From: Formosa algae
Lineage (GTDB): Bacteria > Bacteroidota > Bacteroidia > Flavobacteriales > Flavobacteriaceae
NCBI RefSeq assembly: GCF_001439665.1
Contig: NZ_LMAK01000011.1
Location: 62,001 to 126,000, forward strand
DNA: 64,000 nt
Direction: 5' to 3'
Shown here one piece after another: positions 54,051 to 62,430 of this stretch. Made by a program: the position numbers and the translations under genes. The notes below the pieces were generated by a model that saw nothing but the letters and a program-made list of their open reading frames with translations, was not told where the DNA came from and did not search any database. Each line of letters starts with the position of its first letter. Position 1 is the first letter of the stretch.

Positions 54051-55306
54051 ACGTACTTATAAAATCTGCGACTATTATTGATACTAAAAGTGAGTTTCAT
54101 AATCAAACTCTCGATATTTTAGTTGAAGCAGGCCGTATTTCCAAAATTGGAACAGCTTTAGAAAATCCTAATCACTACAACATTTTAGAACTTGAAAACC
54201 TACATATCTCTCAAGGTTGGTTTGATTGTAGTGTAAGTTTTGGAGAACCAGGTTTAGAGGAAAGAGAAACCATAGTAAACGGACTTAAAACAGCAGCATA
54301 TTCAGGTTTTTCTACTGTGGCTATTAACGCTAACAGTCATCCTGTAATCGATACAAATAGTGATATCACTTTTATTACAAGCAGAGCGTTAAACCATGCT
54401 GTAAAGGTATTGCCAATTGGCGCCTTAACAAAAGAAAGCAAAGGTGTAGATTTAGCCGAATTATACGATATGAAAACAGCTGGAGCTGTGGCGTATTACG
54501 ACTACCAAAAACCCATCACGAATGCTAATCTTATGAAAATTGCGTTGCAATATGCAAGTAATTTTAACGGACTGGTTTGCTCATTTCCGCAAGACAATGG
54601 TATTGCTGGTAAAGGAGTTATGAACGAGCATATTACAAGTACAACCTTAGGTTTAAAAGGTATACCTGCTTTAGCAGAAGAATTACAAGTGGCTCGCGAT
54701 TTATTTTTATTAGAATATACAGGTGGTAAACTTCATATTCCTACCATATCTACAGCAAAATCTGTTGAACTTGTTCGTGAGGCTAAAGCGAAGAAACTAG
54801 ACGTTAGTTGTAGTGTAGCCATTCATAATTTATTTTTTGACGATAGTGTGTTAAACGATTTTAACACCCATTATAAAGTATTACCGCCTTTACGCACACA
54901 AAGTGATGTAGACGCTCTAGTTGCTGGCGTAAAAGACGGCACAATAGATATGGTAACTAGCGACCACAATCCGTTAAATATCGAAGAAAAGAAAGTTGAA
55001 TTCGATTATGCTACATATGGTACTATCGGACTAGAAAGTGCTTTCGGTGCCTTACAAACCCTCTTTTCTTTAAAGAAATCTGTTGAAATTTTAACCAGAG
55101 GTAAACAACGTTTTGGTACAGAAAATACACCTATCCAAGTAGGAAATGCTGCAAATTTCACACTATTTAACCCAGACGCAAAATATACATTCACAACCCA
55201 AGATATCGTATCTAAATCTAAAAATGCTATTTTTGAAGGTGAATCGTTAAAGGGAAAATCTTATGGTATTCTTAATAACAATCAATTAGTATTAAACTTA
55301 AAATAA
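54047..55306 (+). CDS. Dihydroorotase homologue lacking metal ligands (PyrC'-like)
   Basis: A 419-residue amidohydrolase-fold protein. The overall frame is type I dihydroorotase (GEPGLEERETIVNGLKTAAY, GVMNEHITSTTLGLKGIPAL). The catalytic residues have gone: the HxH after strand 1 reads SVS in WFDCSVSFGEPG, the His of the HCE region is replaced (VCSFPQDN), the second His of the HxxH-S motif is Thr (LHIPTIST), and the bridging-ligand region reads AYYDYQK. The Asp of TSDHNP remains. It should not bind the dinuclear zinc centre. Non-catalytic homologues in pseudomonads (PyrC') support aspartate carbamoyltransferase assembly; that role here is inference. Coupled to batA-like by ATGA. Confidence 0.85.
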   Translation: MNVLIKSATIIDTKSEFHNQTLDILVEAGRISKIGTALENPNHYNILELENLHISQGWFDCSVSFGEPGLEERETIVNGLKTAAYSGFSTVAINANSHPVIDTNSDITFITSRALNHAVKVLPIGALTKESKGVDLAELYDMKTAGAVAYYDYQKPITNANLMKIALQYASNFNGLVCSFPQDNGIAGKGVMNEHITSTTLGLKGIPALAEELQVARDLFLLEYTGGKLHIPTISTAKSVELVREAKAKKLDVSCSVAIHNLFFDDSVLNDFNTHYKVLPPLRTQSDVDALVAGVKDGTIDMVTSDHNPLNIEEKKVEFDYATYGTIGLESAFGALQTLFSLKKSVEILTRGKQRFGTENTPIQVGNAANFTLFNPDAKYTFTTQDIVSKSKNAIFEGESLKGKSYGILNNNQLVLNLK

Positions 55307-55308
55307 AA

Positions 55309-55632
55309 ATGAAACAAACCATTAATGAAGGTAAAAATTTAGCCGTAATTAGTTATTTAACTTTTGTAGGGTTAATTATTGCCATTATAATGAACCTTGA
55401 AAAAAGAAACCCGTTTACCTCTTTCCATATCAGACAAATGTTAGGCTTAGTAATTATGCTTTCAGTGTCTCAGCTTATAGAAAAATACTTAAATAGTTGG
55501 TTAGGGACGCTCTGCTGGTTTATTACTTTTGCATGTTGGTTATATGCATTTTACCATGTTATTATTGGGCAAAAGAAAGTTATTCCATACATCGGTGAAT
55601 ATTTTCAAGAATGGTTTAGAAACGTTAGATAA
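55309..55632 (+). CDS. Small DUF4870/Tic20-like membrane protein
   Basis: A 107-residue protein with about three hydrophobic segments (AVISYLTFVGLIIAIIMNLE, MLGLVIMLSVSQLI, LGTLCWFITFACWLYAFYHV). NPFTSFHIRQMLGL resembles the loop of DUF4870-type proteins (H-x-x-Q-A/M). Function unknown. Two bases separate it from the dihydroorotase homologue and none from the esterase, so it is an internal operon gene. Confidence 0.75.
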   Translation: MKQTINEGKNLAVISYLTFVGLIIAIIMNLEKRNPFTSFHIRQMLGLVIMLSVSQLIEKYLNSWLGTLCWFITFACWLYAFYHVIIGQKKVIPYIGEYFQEWFRNVR

Positions 55633-56283
55633 ATGAAAGACTTAAGCTTATATCATATTACACGCCCTTCAACTCTGAAGGAAAATGCTCCACTTTTAAT
55701 CATGTTTCATGGGTATGGTAGCGACGAAAACGACTTGTTTTCTTTTGCTTCAGAATTACCAGAAGAGCTGTTTATTATTTCAGTACGTGCGCCTTTTGCC
55801 ATGCAACCTTATGGAAATGCTTGGTATGCTATTAATTTTGATGAGGAAAATGGAAAATGGAGTGATGATGAACAAGCCAAAACTTCTCGCGACTTAATTG
55901 CAACTTTTATAGATGAAGCGGTAGCTAATTATCCAGTAAATAAAGACAGTATTACTCTTTTAGGATTTAGCCAAGGTAGTATTTTAAGTTACGCTGTGGC
56001 TCTAACCTATCCAGAAAAAGTAAATAACATTATCGCGTTAAGTGGCTATGTGAATTCAGAAATTATACCCGTAAATTCTAATACTGAAGATTACAAACAC
56101 TTAAACTTTTTCTGTTCTCATGGTAGTGTAGATCAGGTTATTCCTGTAGATTGGGCAAGAAAAACACCTGGAATTTTAGAAAAACTAGGTATTAAACACG
56201 TATACCACGAATATCCTGTAGGACATGGAGTAGCGCCACAAAATTTTCACGATTTTAAAACTTGGTTAGCCAAGTTAATATAA
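55633..56283 (+). CDS. Alpha/beta hydrolase, carboxylesterase/phospholipase family
   Basis: A 216-residue esterase. The oxyanion and nucleophile segments are LIMFHGYGSDENDLF (about 24-38) and LLGFSQGSILSYAV (nucleophile Ser near 116). Asp in SVDQVIPVDWAR and His in VGHGVAPQNFHDF complete the triad. Matches the carboxylesterase 2/YpfH-type family. No signal peptide, so cytoplasmic. Substrate unknown. Last gene of the operon, followed by a strong terminator. Confidence 0.9.
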   Translation: MKDLSLYHITRPSTLKENAPLLIMFHGYGSDENDLFSFASELPEELFIISVRAPFAMQPYGNAWYAINFDEENGKWSDDEQAKTSRDLIATFIDEAVANYPVNKDSITLLGFSQGSILSYAVALTYPEKVNNIIALSGYVNSEIIPVNSNTEDYKHLNFFCSHGSVDQVIPVDWARKTPGILEKLGIKHVYHEYPVGHGVAPQNFHDFKTWLAKLI

Positions 56284-56300
56284 TCTAAATGTACATTATA

Positions 56301-56347
56301 AAAAAAAGTGTCGAAAATCTAAATATTAGATTCTCGACACTTTTTTT
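56301..56347. terminator. Bidirectional terminator between the esterase and a hypothetical gene
   Basis: An outer stem (56301-56314 with 56334-56347) and an inner stem (aatct/agatt, 56316-56320 with 56328-56332), flanked by A7 and T7 runs. Confidence 0.92.
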
Positions 56348-56374
56348 ATGTCTATTTTCTTAAGTATAGAGTAA

Positions 56375-56872
56375 TTAACGAAGTGGGTATAATAAAGAAT
56401 CAATAACTTCAAAAGACACTTCGTTTTGATTGATAACTTCATATTTAATTAAAAGTTCTCCCCAGAATATACCATCAGAAAAATCGGTAATGATCCATTT
56501 ATGATTTAAAACTTTTATAGAATTAATTAGCATAGTATGACCTTCATTTGCAGCATATGGAATTAAAGGGTTTCCTCCTTTTACATTGTTTTCATATATA
56601 GCATCTTTTACAAAAGGGATTAAAGATTCTACATTCAAACCTTTATTTTCAAAATAGGTAATCGCATCTTCATTCTGCTCAATATTAAAATGCGACAAAT
56701 CAAAGATTTTATCATGTAAAACGGCTATCGAATCTGTTAGTGTTTCAACTTTTGCTTTACTTTTTTCAATAGTTCGAATATCATCTTCAAAAACATTCTT
56801 AGAATTTACATATTGAAATAAGATAAGAAGTAATGAAAAAATAAATAGGTACATAAAAATTTTCTGCTTCAT
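56375..56872 (-). CDS. Exported or membrane-anchored protein of unknown function
   Basis: A 165-residue protein with one N-terminal hydrophobic segment (about 4-24, IFMYLFIFSLLLILFQYVNS), then a short coiled-coil stretch (DDIRTIEKSKAKVETLTDSI) and a compact C-terminal domain with NPLIPYAANEGHTMLINSIK and WIITDFSDGIFWGELLIKYE. I recall similar flavobacterial proteins in this position but no function. Its ATG overlaps the stop of the metallo-hydrolase gene (TAATG), so the two are coupled. Confidence 0.7.
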   Translation of the reverse strand: MKQKIFMYLFIFSLLLILFQYVNSKNVFEDDIRTIEKSKAKVETLTDSIAVLHDKIFDLSHFNIEQNEDAITYFENKGLNVESLIPFVKDAIYENNVKGGNPLIPYAANEGHTMLINSIKVLNHKWIITDFSDGIFWGELLIKYEVINQNEVSFEVIDSLLYPLR

Positions 56873-57633
56873 TATATAGTTATTTGTAGGTTATCGTAAG
56901 CTAAAAACACATGTTTTGGTAAATCTTTTTCTACTGCTTCATGGAAACCGAGTAAATGACTTATGTGTGTTAAATAGGCTTTTTCTGGTTGTACTTTTTT
57001 TATAAAATCTAATGCTTCTTCTAAATTAAAATGAGAAATATGTGGTTCTACCCTTAACGCATTTACCACTAAAACTTTGACACCTTTTAATTTTTCAATT
57101 TCGGCATCGTCTACCGTTTTCATATCGGTTAAATAGGCAAAATCTTTAAATCTGAACCCAAATACTTGTAATGTATTATGCATCCCATTAATGGGCAGAA
57201 CTTCTAAATTTTGAAGTTTAAACGGAGTATTTGTAATAATATGAGAATCGACATTTGGCGCACCCGGATATTTGTTTTTTGTTGTAAAAATATAATCAAA
57301 ACGGATGGCTAACGATTCTATGACGCGTTGGTGACCGTAAATACTAATATCGCCCTGACGAAAAAAGAAAGGTCTAATATCGTCTAGACCAGCAGTATGA
57401 TCTGCATGCTCGTGCGTAAATAAGATTCCGTCAATTTTATGCACAGCATTTGTTAGCATTTGCTGTCTAAAATCTGGACCGCAATCTATCACATAACAAA
57501 AGTTGTCCCATTCAATTAAAACGGACACACGAAGGCGTTTATCTTTAGTATCTTGACTTAAACAAACGGGGTGATTACTACCAATAATGGGGACACCTTG
57601 AGACGTTCCGGTGCCTAAAAAAGTGATTTTCAA
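56872..57633 (-). CDS. MBL-fold metallo-hydrolase (PhnP-like)
   Basis: A 253-residue beta-lactamase-fold hydrolase. It opens with KITFLGTGTSQGVPIIG. FTHEHADHTAGLDDIRPFFF holds the HxHxDH metal site (about 75-80), and TDMKTV and LTHISHLLGFHE hold the remaining ligands. The PhnP/cyclic-phosphodiesterase group has this opening, and 2',3'- or 1,2-cyclic phosphate hydrolysis is known for PhnP; the substrate here is open. A -7-like TATTTTTG lies on the minus strand at 57653-57660. Confidence 0.88.
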   Translation of the reverse strand: MKITFLGTGTSQGVPIIGSNHPVCLSQDTKDKRLRVSVLIEWDNFCYVIDCGPDFRQQMLTNAVHKIDGILFTHEHADHTAGLDDIRPFFFRQGDISIYGHQRVIESLAIRFDYIFTTKNKYPGAPNVDSHIITNTPFKLQNLEVLPINGMHNTLQVFGFRFKDFAYLTDMKTVDDAEIEKLKGVKVLVVNALRVEPHISHFNLEEALDFIKKVQPEKAYLTHISHLLGFHEAVEKDLPKHVFLAYDNLQITI

Positions 57634-57671
57634 AACTGTTAAAGATTTACTACAAAAATAGACTTATTTTT

Positions 57672-57700
57672 TTGTTTAGTAGGCTAATTTAATACCTTTG
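57672..57700 (+). promoter_or_regulatory. Near-perfect Bacteroidota promoter of the 482-aa gene
   Basis: TTG (57672-57674), 18-base spacer, TACCTTTG (57693-57700). Both boxes and the spacing match the consensus, and the ATG follows 34 bp downstream. Confidence 0.8.
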
Positions 57701-57734
57701 TAAGAGATACATATATTCTAATCTACAATTATAC

Positions 57735-59183
57735 ATGGAAATCACCCTGATAGGAGACAAAAAGATTGAAGACATCCCATCGTTAAAAACGAAAGCGCTT
57801 CGAATCAATTTAAATGAGAACATTTATGGTACGTTTGCTGAAATCGGGGCCGGTCAAGAAACCGTTCGACATTTTTTTAGAGCTGGAGGTGCTTCAGGAA
57901 CCATAGCAAAAGCCATGTCTGCTTATGATAAATCTTTTAGTGATGCGGTTTACGGTGTCGAAAAAGATGGTAGATATGTTACCGAGGCGCGTTTAATGAA
58001 AATGCTTGATCACGAAATTAGACTTATTGAAGAACGTATTACGCGTGATAAACACCCTAATAAAATGTTCTTCTCGTTTGCTAATACGGTAACTACAATC
58101 GATTTTGCAAAGCAATTTAAAGGTCATGGTTGGGTAGGCTTACGTTATCAAGTAGAGCCGGATCAAGATTATAATGAAATTACTTTACATCTTAGATTTA
58201 AAGAAACAGACGCCAGACTACAACAAGAAACGCTTGGTGTATTAGGAACAAACCTTATTTATGGGGCATTCTATAAGTATAACGAACCTAAAAAATTACT
58301 GCGTTATTTATACGATCACTTAGATAAAGATCAGATTGAAATTGATACCATAAACTTCTCTGGACCGATCTTTGAAAATGTAGATAACCGATTAATGAGT
58401 TTACAATTGGTAAAGAACGGGATGACAGATGCCGTAATGTTCGATCCAGATGGAAACAACGTTTTACCTGCTCGAGTATTATACAAAAAAAACATTTTAG
58501 CTTTACGTGGTAGTTATAGACCCGTAACTAAAGTAAACATGGATTTGTTTCATAAGTCGTACGACATGTTTATTAAAGAGAATAAGGTCAATGAAAATAA
58601 TACAAAAGTTATTTTTGAAATTACCTTATCTAATTTACGTGCAGAAGGTGAAATTGATGAACAAGATTTCTTAGATCGTGCTAAACTATTGTGTTCTTTA
58701 GGACAAACGGTGTTAATCTCTAATTTCCAAGAGTATTATAAATTGGTTGAATACTTCTCTCAATATTCTAAAAACCGTATGGGATTAGCCATGGGTGTAA
58801 ATAACTTAGTCGATATTTTTGATGAGAAATACTACCGCCATTTAAGTGGAGGAATCTTAGAAGCCTTTGATAAATTATTCTTTAAAGACTTACGTGTGTA
58901 TCTGTACCCAATGACAGATGAAAATGGAAAAATTACAGATAGTGAAAACTTAAAAGTGCATCCACGTATGAAAGAATTATATAAATTCTTTAAATACAAC
59001 GGAAAAGTGGTTGACATTACAGATTACGATCCTACAATTTTGTCTGTATTTTCTAGAGAAGTACTTAAGAAAATTGCGACTAACGAACCGGGTTGGGAAA
59101 CCATGTTACCAGAAGGTATTGCAAACTTAATTAAGCAAAAACGTTTATTTAGTTGTGATCCTACAGTTATAGATAAAAAATAA
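57735..59183 (+). CDS. Conserved protein of unknown function (mislabelled NaMN adenylyltransferase or TonB receptor in places)
   Basis: A 482-residue soluble protein with no signal peptide or membrane span. The N-terminal quarter has strongly conserved-looking segments: YGTFAEIGAGQETVRHFFRA, GGASGTIAKAMSAYDKSFSD and HPNKMFFSFANTVTTIDFAK. I recall this family in many Flavobacteria and other phyla with inconsistent labels, including nicotinate-nucleotide adenylyltransferase and TonB-dependent receptor. Neither fits: there is no HxGH nucleotidyltransferase motif, signal peptide or plug domain. A strong promoter and its own terminator suggest high, independent expression. Function unknown. Confidence 0.85.
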   Translation: MEITLIGDKKIEDIPSLKTKALRINLNENIYGTFAEIGAGQETVRHFFRAGGASGTIAKAMSAYDKSFSDAVYGVEKDGRYVTEARLMKMLDHEIRLIEERITRDKHPNKMFFSFANTVTTIDFAKQFKGHGWVGLRYQVEPDQDYNEITLHLRFKETDARLQQETLGVLGTNLIYGAFYKYNEPKKLLRYLYDHLDKDQIEIDTINFSGPIFENVDNRLMSLQLVKNGMTDAVMFDPDGNNVLPARVLYKKNILALRGSYRPVTKVNMDLFHKSYDMFIKENKVNENNTKVIFEITLSNLRAEGEIDEQDFLDRAKLLCSLGQTVLISNFQEYYKLVEYFSQYSKNRMGLAMGVNNLVDIFDEKYYRHLSGGILEAFDKLFFKDLRVYLYPMTDENGKITDSENLKVHPRMKELYKFFKYNGKVVDITDYDPTILSVFSREVLKKIATNEPGWETMLPEGIANLIKQKRLFSCDPTVIDKK

Positions 59184-59200
59184 AATCTTTTACATATTAA

Positions 59201-59239
59201 AAAAAGCGACCAAATTAGTATTAATGTGGTCGCTTTTTA
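59201..59239 (+). terminator. Terminator after the 482-aa gene
   Basis: Stem aaaaagcgacca (59201-59212) with tggtcgcttttt (59227-59238), 14-nt loop, T run. Confidence 0.9.
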
Positions 59240-59359
59240 TGTTTTTATCTTTTTCAAATCAATTTCCCAAAACAATGCATTCTTATTTCTTTATTAAAGA
59301 ATGAATGGCGTTTAATAAGTTAGAGTGTAAAACTAATCTTTACTTCTTCTAAAATTTAT

Positions 59360-59917
59360 TTATTTCACATTCTGAAAAATATAAACTTCAGTAGCTCCTA
59401 CCCCATACTTTTGATAGTTAGCATCGTAATATTTTAAATTATCGTAATGATTAAATAAGTATTCCAGCTCCATTTTAAGAACACCTTCGCCAACGCCATG
59501 AATAAACACCACCTTTTGTATTCTATTCTTCATAGCAAACTCCAATTTATGTTTTGCTGTGTCCAATTGTAAAGTCAACATATCGTAATTTTCCATGTTT
59601 TTTGTCGACTTTGTTAAATTATGAATGTGTAAATCGACTTCCATAGTAGGTTCAAAACGTTCCTTGGGTTTTATTCTAACAGATTTTTTAGGCTTATATT
59701 CTTCTTTTTCAGAAATCACCTGACTTAAAGAACTGGCTCTAAATAGTTCTGAATCTATATGTTTATCCGACTTAATTTTAATGAGTTCTTGAGCTTCAAA
59801 ATTCAATATAAAGCCATCTTCAGTTTCAACAGAAACCGTTTGTCCTTCTACCTTTAAAACAGTTCCAGAAATATCTTCATCTAAAACCGACACCACATCT
59901 CCCTTTTTAAAACTCAT
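59360..59917 (-). CDS. DUF2027/Smr-domain protein
   Basis: A 185-residue protein with an N-terminal KOW-like small beta domain (MSFKKGDVVSVLDEDISGTV) and a C-terminal Smr domain: EVDLHIHNLTK, then QKVVFIHGVGEGVLKMELEY and GATEVYI. Smr domains are endonuclease-like or nucleic-acid-binding and occur at the end of MutS2, but the rest of MutS2 is missing here. The start at 59917 is chosen over an upstream in-frame Met (59992), which lies inside the neighbouring gene. One base separates it from the small membrane gene upstream. Confidence 0.87.
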   Translation of the reverse strand: MSFKKGDVVSVLDEDISGTVLKVEGQTVSVETEDGFILNFEAQELIKIKSDKHIDSELFRASSLSQVISEKEEYKPKKSVRIKPKERFEPTMEVDLHIHNLTKSTKNMENYDMLTLQLDTAKHKLEFAMKNRIQKVVFIHGVGEGVLKMELEYLFNHYDNLKYYDANYQKYGVGATEVYIFQNVK

Positions 59918-59918
59918 A

Positions 59919-60116
59919 TTAATTTTTGTTATTAAGATTATCGTCTTGATTATGTTTACTTGGAATCGTTTGAGAAATTTTAAACACACCAAAAAGTAAA
60001 CTACAAATGCCTAATATTAATAGGTATGTATGTTCTGCATCATCAACTTTGGCGTACATAGCAACAAGTATTCCGAAAATAATTAATATATAACTTAAGG
60101 TTTGGGACGATTTCAT
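59919..60116 (-). CDS. Small two-span membrane protein of unknown function
   Basis: A 65-residue protein with spans at about 7-22 (LSYILIIFGILVAMYA) and 33-48 (YLLILGICSLLFGVFK) and a polar Asn/Asp-rich tail. The start at 60116 (MKSSQTLSYIL) is preferred over 60143, which lies between two TAATTTTG -7-like boxes on the minus strand (60128-60135 and 60141-60148). It forms a two-gene unit with the Smr gene. Confidence 0.7.
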   Translation of the reverse strand: MKSSQTLSYILIIFGILVAMYAKVDDAEHTYLLILGICSLLFGVFKISQTIPSKHNQDDNLNNKN

Positions 60117-60204
60117 GAGTTTAATTTCAAAATTAAAAACCAAAATTACAATTTTAAATAAAGTAGTTTCAAATTCTTCTATATAAATTGTTAGGCTATA
60201 ACAC

Positions 60205-60212
60205 TATATTTG
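60205..60212 (+). promoter_or_regulatory. -7 box of the DUF2752 gene
   Basis: TATATTTG, exact consensus, 20 bp upstream of the ATG at 60233. It argues against the earlier in-frame Met at 60188, which precedes the box. Confidence 0.5.
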
Positions 60213-60232
60213 TAAGACTAAACCCAACTTTT

Positions 60233-60526
60233 ATGTTTTCTATAGAAGATTACATGCTCCCTTGTTTAACAAAAAAATACTTAGGCTTTGATTGTTTAGG
60301 CTGTGGTTTACAACGTTCTGTGGCTTTAATTTTACATGGCGATTTTATTCTTGCATTTAAAATGTATCCCGCAATTTACACAATAATTATATTAGCTATT
60401 TTTCTTTTAATAAATGCTTTCAGGTCGTTTAAACACCAAGAATCTATTAAAAGATGGCTTTTTATTATTAATATCGTTATTATTGTAATTAGTTATTTTA
60501 TAAAACTTTCGACCACTAACCTTTAA
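60233..60526 (+). CDS. DUF2752 membrane protein
   Basis: A 97-residue protein. MFSIEDYMLPCLTKKYLGFD then CLGCGLQRSVALI shows the DUF2752 core: a conserved C-x-x-C-G/GLQR segment before the first span. Two spans follow (FKMYPAIYTIIILAIFLLIN and WLFIINIVIIVISYF). Function unknown. Seven bases separate it from the CCC-motif gene. Confidence 0.85.
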   Translation: MFSIEDYMLPCLTKKYLGFDCLGCGLQRSVALILHGDFILAFKMYPAIYTIIILAIFLLINAFRSFKHQESIKRWLFIINIVIIVISYFIKLSTTNL

Positions 60527-60533
60527 TACAATT

Positions 60534-60857
60534 ATGGAAAGAACTTATTTAAAAACCACACCTATTTACATCCTATCTGCTCTAGGACTTTTATGCTGTT
60601 GCATTGCTGGTATAGGAGTTATTCCCTCTGGAATTGCTTTTTACATGGCAAATAATAGTTTAAAAGACGTAGAATTAAATCCTGAAAATTATGAAAATAT
60701 TGAAGGGATGAATACGGCTAAAACCATTGCTATGGTAATGTTAATTATTAATGGATTATATCTTGTATACTCTATTTATAGCATTGCTACTGCCGACTGG
60801 GATGTTGCGATAGAGCAATTTCAAAAAGGGATGCGTGAAGGTGGATATGAAATCTAA
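60534..60857 (+). CDS. CCC-motif membrane protein
   Basis: A 107-residue membrane protein named for the triple cysteine in LGLLCCCIAGIGVIPSGIAF (about 18-37), followed by a loop (NPENYENIEGMNTAKTIAMV) and a second span. Similar to DUF4190-like proteins that I recall next to DUF2752 in Flavobacteria. The function is unknown. The pair probably acts together in the inner membrane. Confidence 0.82.
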   Translation: MERTYLKTTPIYILSALGLLCCCIAGIGVIPSGIAFYMANNSLKDVELNPENYENIEGMNTAKTIAMVMLIINGLYLVYSIYSIATADWDVAIEQFQKGMREGGYEI

Positions 60858-60880
60858 ACCGATTTAAAATTCAATCTATA

Positions 60881-60916
60881 AAAAAAGCGATTCTTTAATT
60901 TAAGAATCGCGTTTTT
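60881..60916. terminator. Bidirectional terminator between the CCC-motif gene and rocD
   Basis: Stem gcgattctt (60887-60895) with aagaatcgc (60902-60910), with A6 before and GT5 after it. Confidence 0.85.
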
Positions 60917-60939
60917 ACTTTTATAATTGCTTTGAAAAT

Positions 60940-62184
60940 CTACTTTTCAAATTCTTTTAACGTCTTAATAATAATAGATACACAGTCTAATAACTGTTCT
61001 CTATTCATTACTAATGGTGGTGCAAAACGTATAATGTTACCATGAGTAGGTTTTGCCAATAAACCATTATCACGAAGCGCTAAACATATGTTCCAAGCGG
61101 TATCACTATTTTCATCTTCATCAATAACAATGGCGTTTAGTAACCCTTTACCTCTTACTAAAGTAGCAATAGAACTGTTTTCAATATAAGTGTTTAACTC
61201 ACTTCTAAATAATTGTCCTAAAACTTCAGCATTTTCTGCTAATTTTTCATCTTCTACCACATTTAAAGCGGCTATAGCCACTGCTGCTGCAATTGGATTT
61301 CCTCCAAAAGTACTTCCGTGGTTTCCTGGTTTTATAACATCCATAACAACATTATCTGCTAACACGGCACTTACTGGATATGCGCCACCACTTAAGGCTT
61401 TACCAAGAATTAATAAATCTGGTTTAACATCTTCATGATTTACAGCCAATAATTGTCCTGTTCTAGCAATTCCTGTTTGTACTTCGTCTGCTATAAATAA
61501 AACATTGTATTCTTCACACAAGGCTTTTGCTTTAGAAAGATAACCTTCACTTGGCACATAAACTCCTGCTTCACCCTGAATAGGTTCTACTAAGAAGCCA
61601 GCAACATTTGGATTGTTTTTTAAAGCCGTTTCTAATGCATCTAAATTATCGTATGCTATTTTTATAAAGCCATTTGTAAACGGTCCGAAGTTTTCACGAG
61701 CAATCGGATCGTTAGAAAATGAAATAATAGTGGTTGTACGCCCATGGAAGTTGTTTTCGCACACAATAATTTCAGCTTCATTTTCTTTTAGTCCTTTTAC
61801 TTCATAAGCCCATTTTCTACATAACTTTAAAGCTGTTTCTACAGCTTCTGCACCAGTATTCATGGGTAATAATTTATCGAAACCGAAATATTCGCATGCA
61901 AATTTCTCGTATTTCCCTAACATATCGTTATAGAATGCACGAGAGGTTAAGGTTAATTGTTGTGCTTGCTCCATCATGGCACCCACAATTTTTGGATGAC
62001 AATGACCTTGGTTTACTGCAGAATACGCAGATAAGAAATCGTAATACTTTTTTCCTTCAACATCCCAAACAAAAACACCTTCACCTTTAGTTAAAACTAC
62101 AGGAAGTGGGTGATAATTGTGTGCACCGTATTGGTTTTCTAAGTCAATTGCTTGCTGCGAAGTTAATTGGTTTAAAACAGCCAT
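60940..62184 (-). CDS. rocD: Ornithine--oxo-acid transaminase
   Basis: A 414-residue class III PLP aminotransferase that converts ornithine and 2-oxoglutarate to glutamate semialdehyde and glutamate, in arginine/proline metabolism. [20 protein letters not shown] is the ornithine-specific opening. [20 protein letters not shown] (PLP phosphate), [17 protein letters not shown] and [20 protein letters not shown] (Schiff-base Lys near 258) are the family signatures. Monocistronic. Confidence 0.95.
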   Translation of the reverse strand: MAVLNQLTSQQAIDLENQYGAHNYHPLPVVLTKGEGVFVWDVEGKKYYDFLSAYSAVNQGHCHPKIVGAMMEQAQQLTLTSRAFYNDMLGKYEKFACEYFGFDKLLPMNTGAEAVETALKLCRKWAYEVKGLKENEAEIIVCENNFHGRTTTIISFSNDPIARENFGPFTNGFIKIAYDNLDALETALKNNPNVAGFLVEPIQGEAGVYVPSEGYLSKAKALCEEYNVLFIADEVQTGIARTGQLLAVNHEDVKPDLLILGKALSGGAYPVSAVLADNVVMDVIKPGNHGSTFGGNPIAAAVAIAALNVVEDEKLAENAEVLGQLFRSELNTYIENSSIATLVRGKGLLNAIVIDEDENSDTAWNICLALRDNGLLAKPTHGNIIRFAPPLVMNREQLLDCVSIIIKTLKEFEK

Positions 62185-62418
62185 TTTAATATATTTTAAA
62201 TTGATAATTTGCTATTCCTACGTTGTCTCTTAATTAAATATACTTTTTTTGAGATGGAGAGAAATCATCCATAGAATCGCTTGCAAATTACTAAATATAA
62301 AAACTGGATTGAAATAATATGATAGATATTTGAATTGAATCGAGATTATAAGTCTTAAAAAATACAATTCCTTTCTAAAAAATATGTGAAGTCGTATAAA
62401 CAAAACCTAAAAACACCT

Positions 62419-62426
62419 TATTTTTG
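62419..62426 (+). promoter_or_regulatory. -7 box immediately upstream of rlmD
   Basis: TATTTTTG ends only 4 bp before the ATG at 62431, so the transcript would be leaderless or nearly so. No good -33 TTG is present. Confidence 0.4.
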
Positions 62427-62430
62427 CCGC

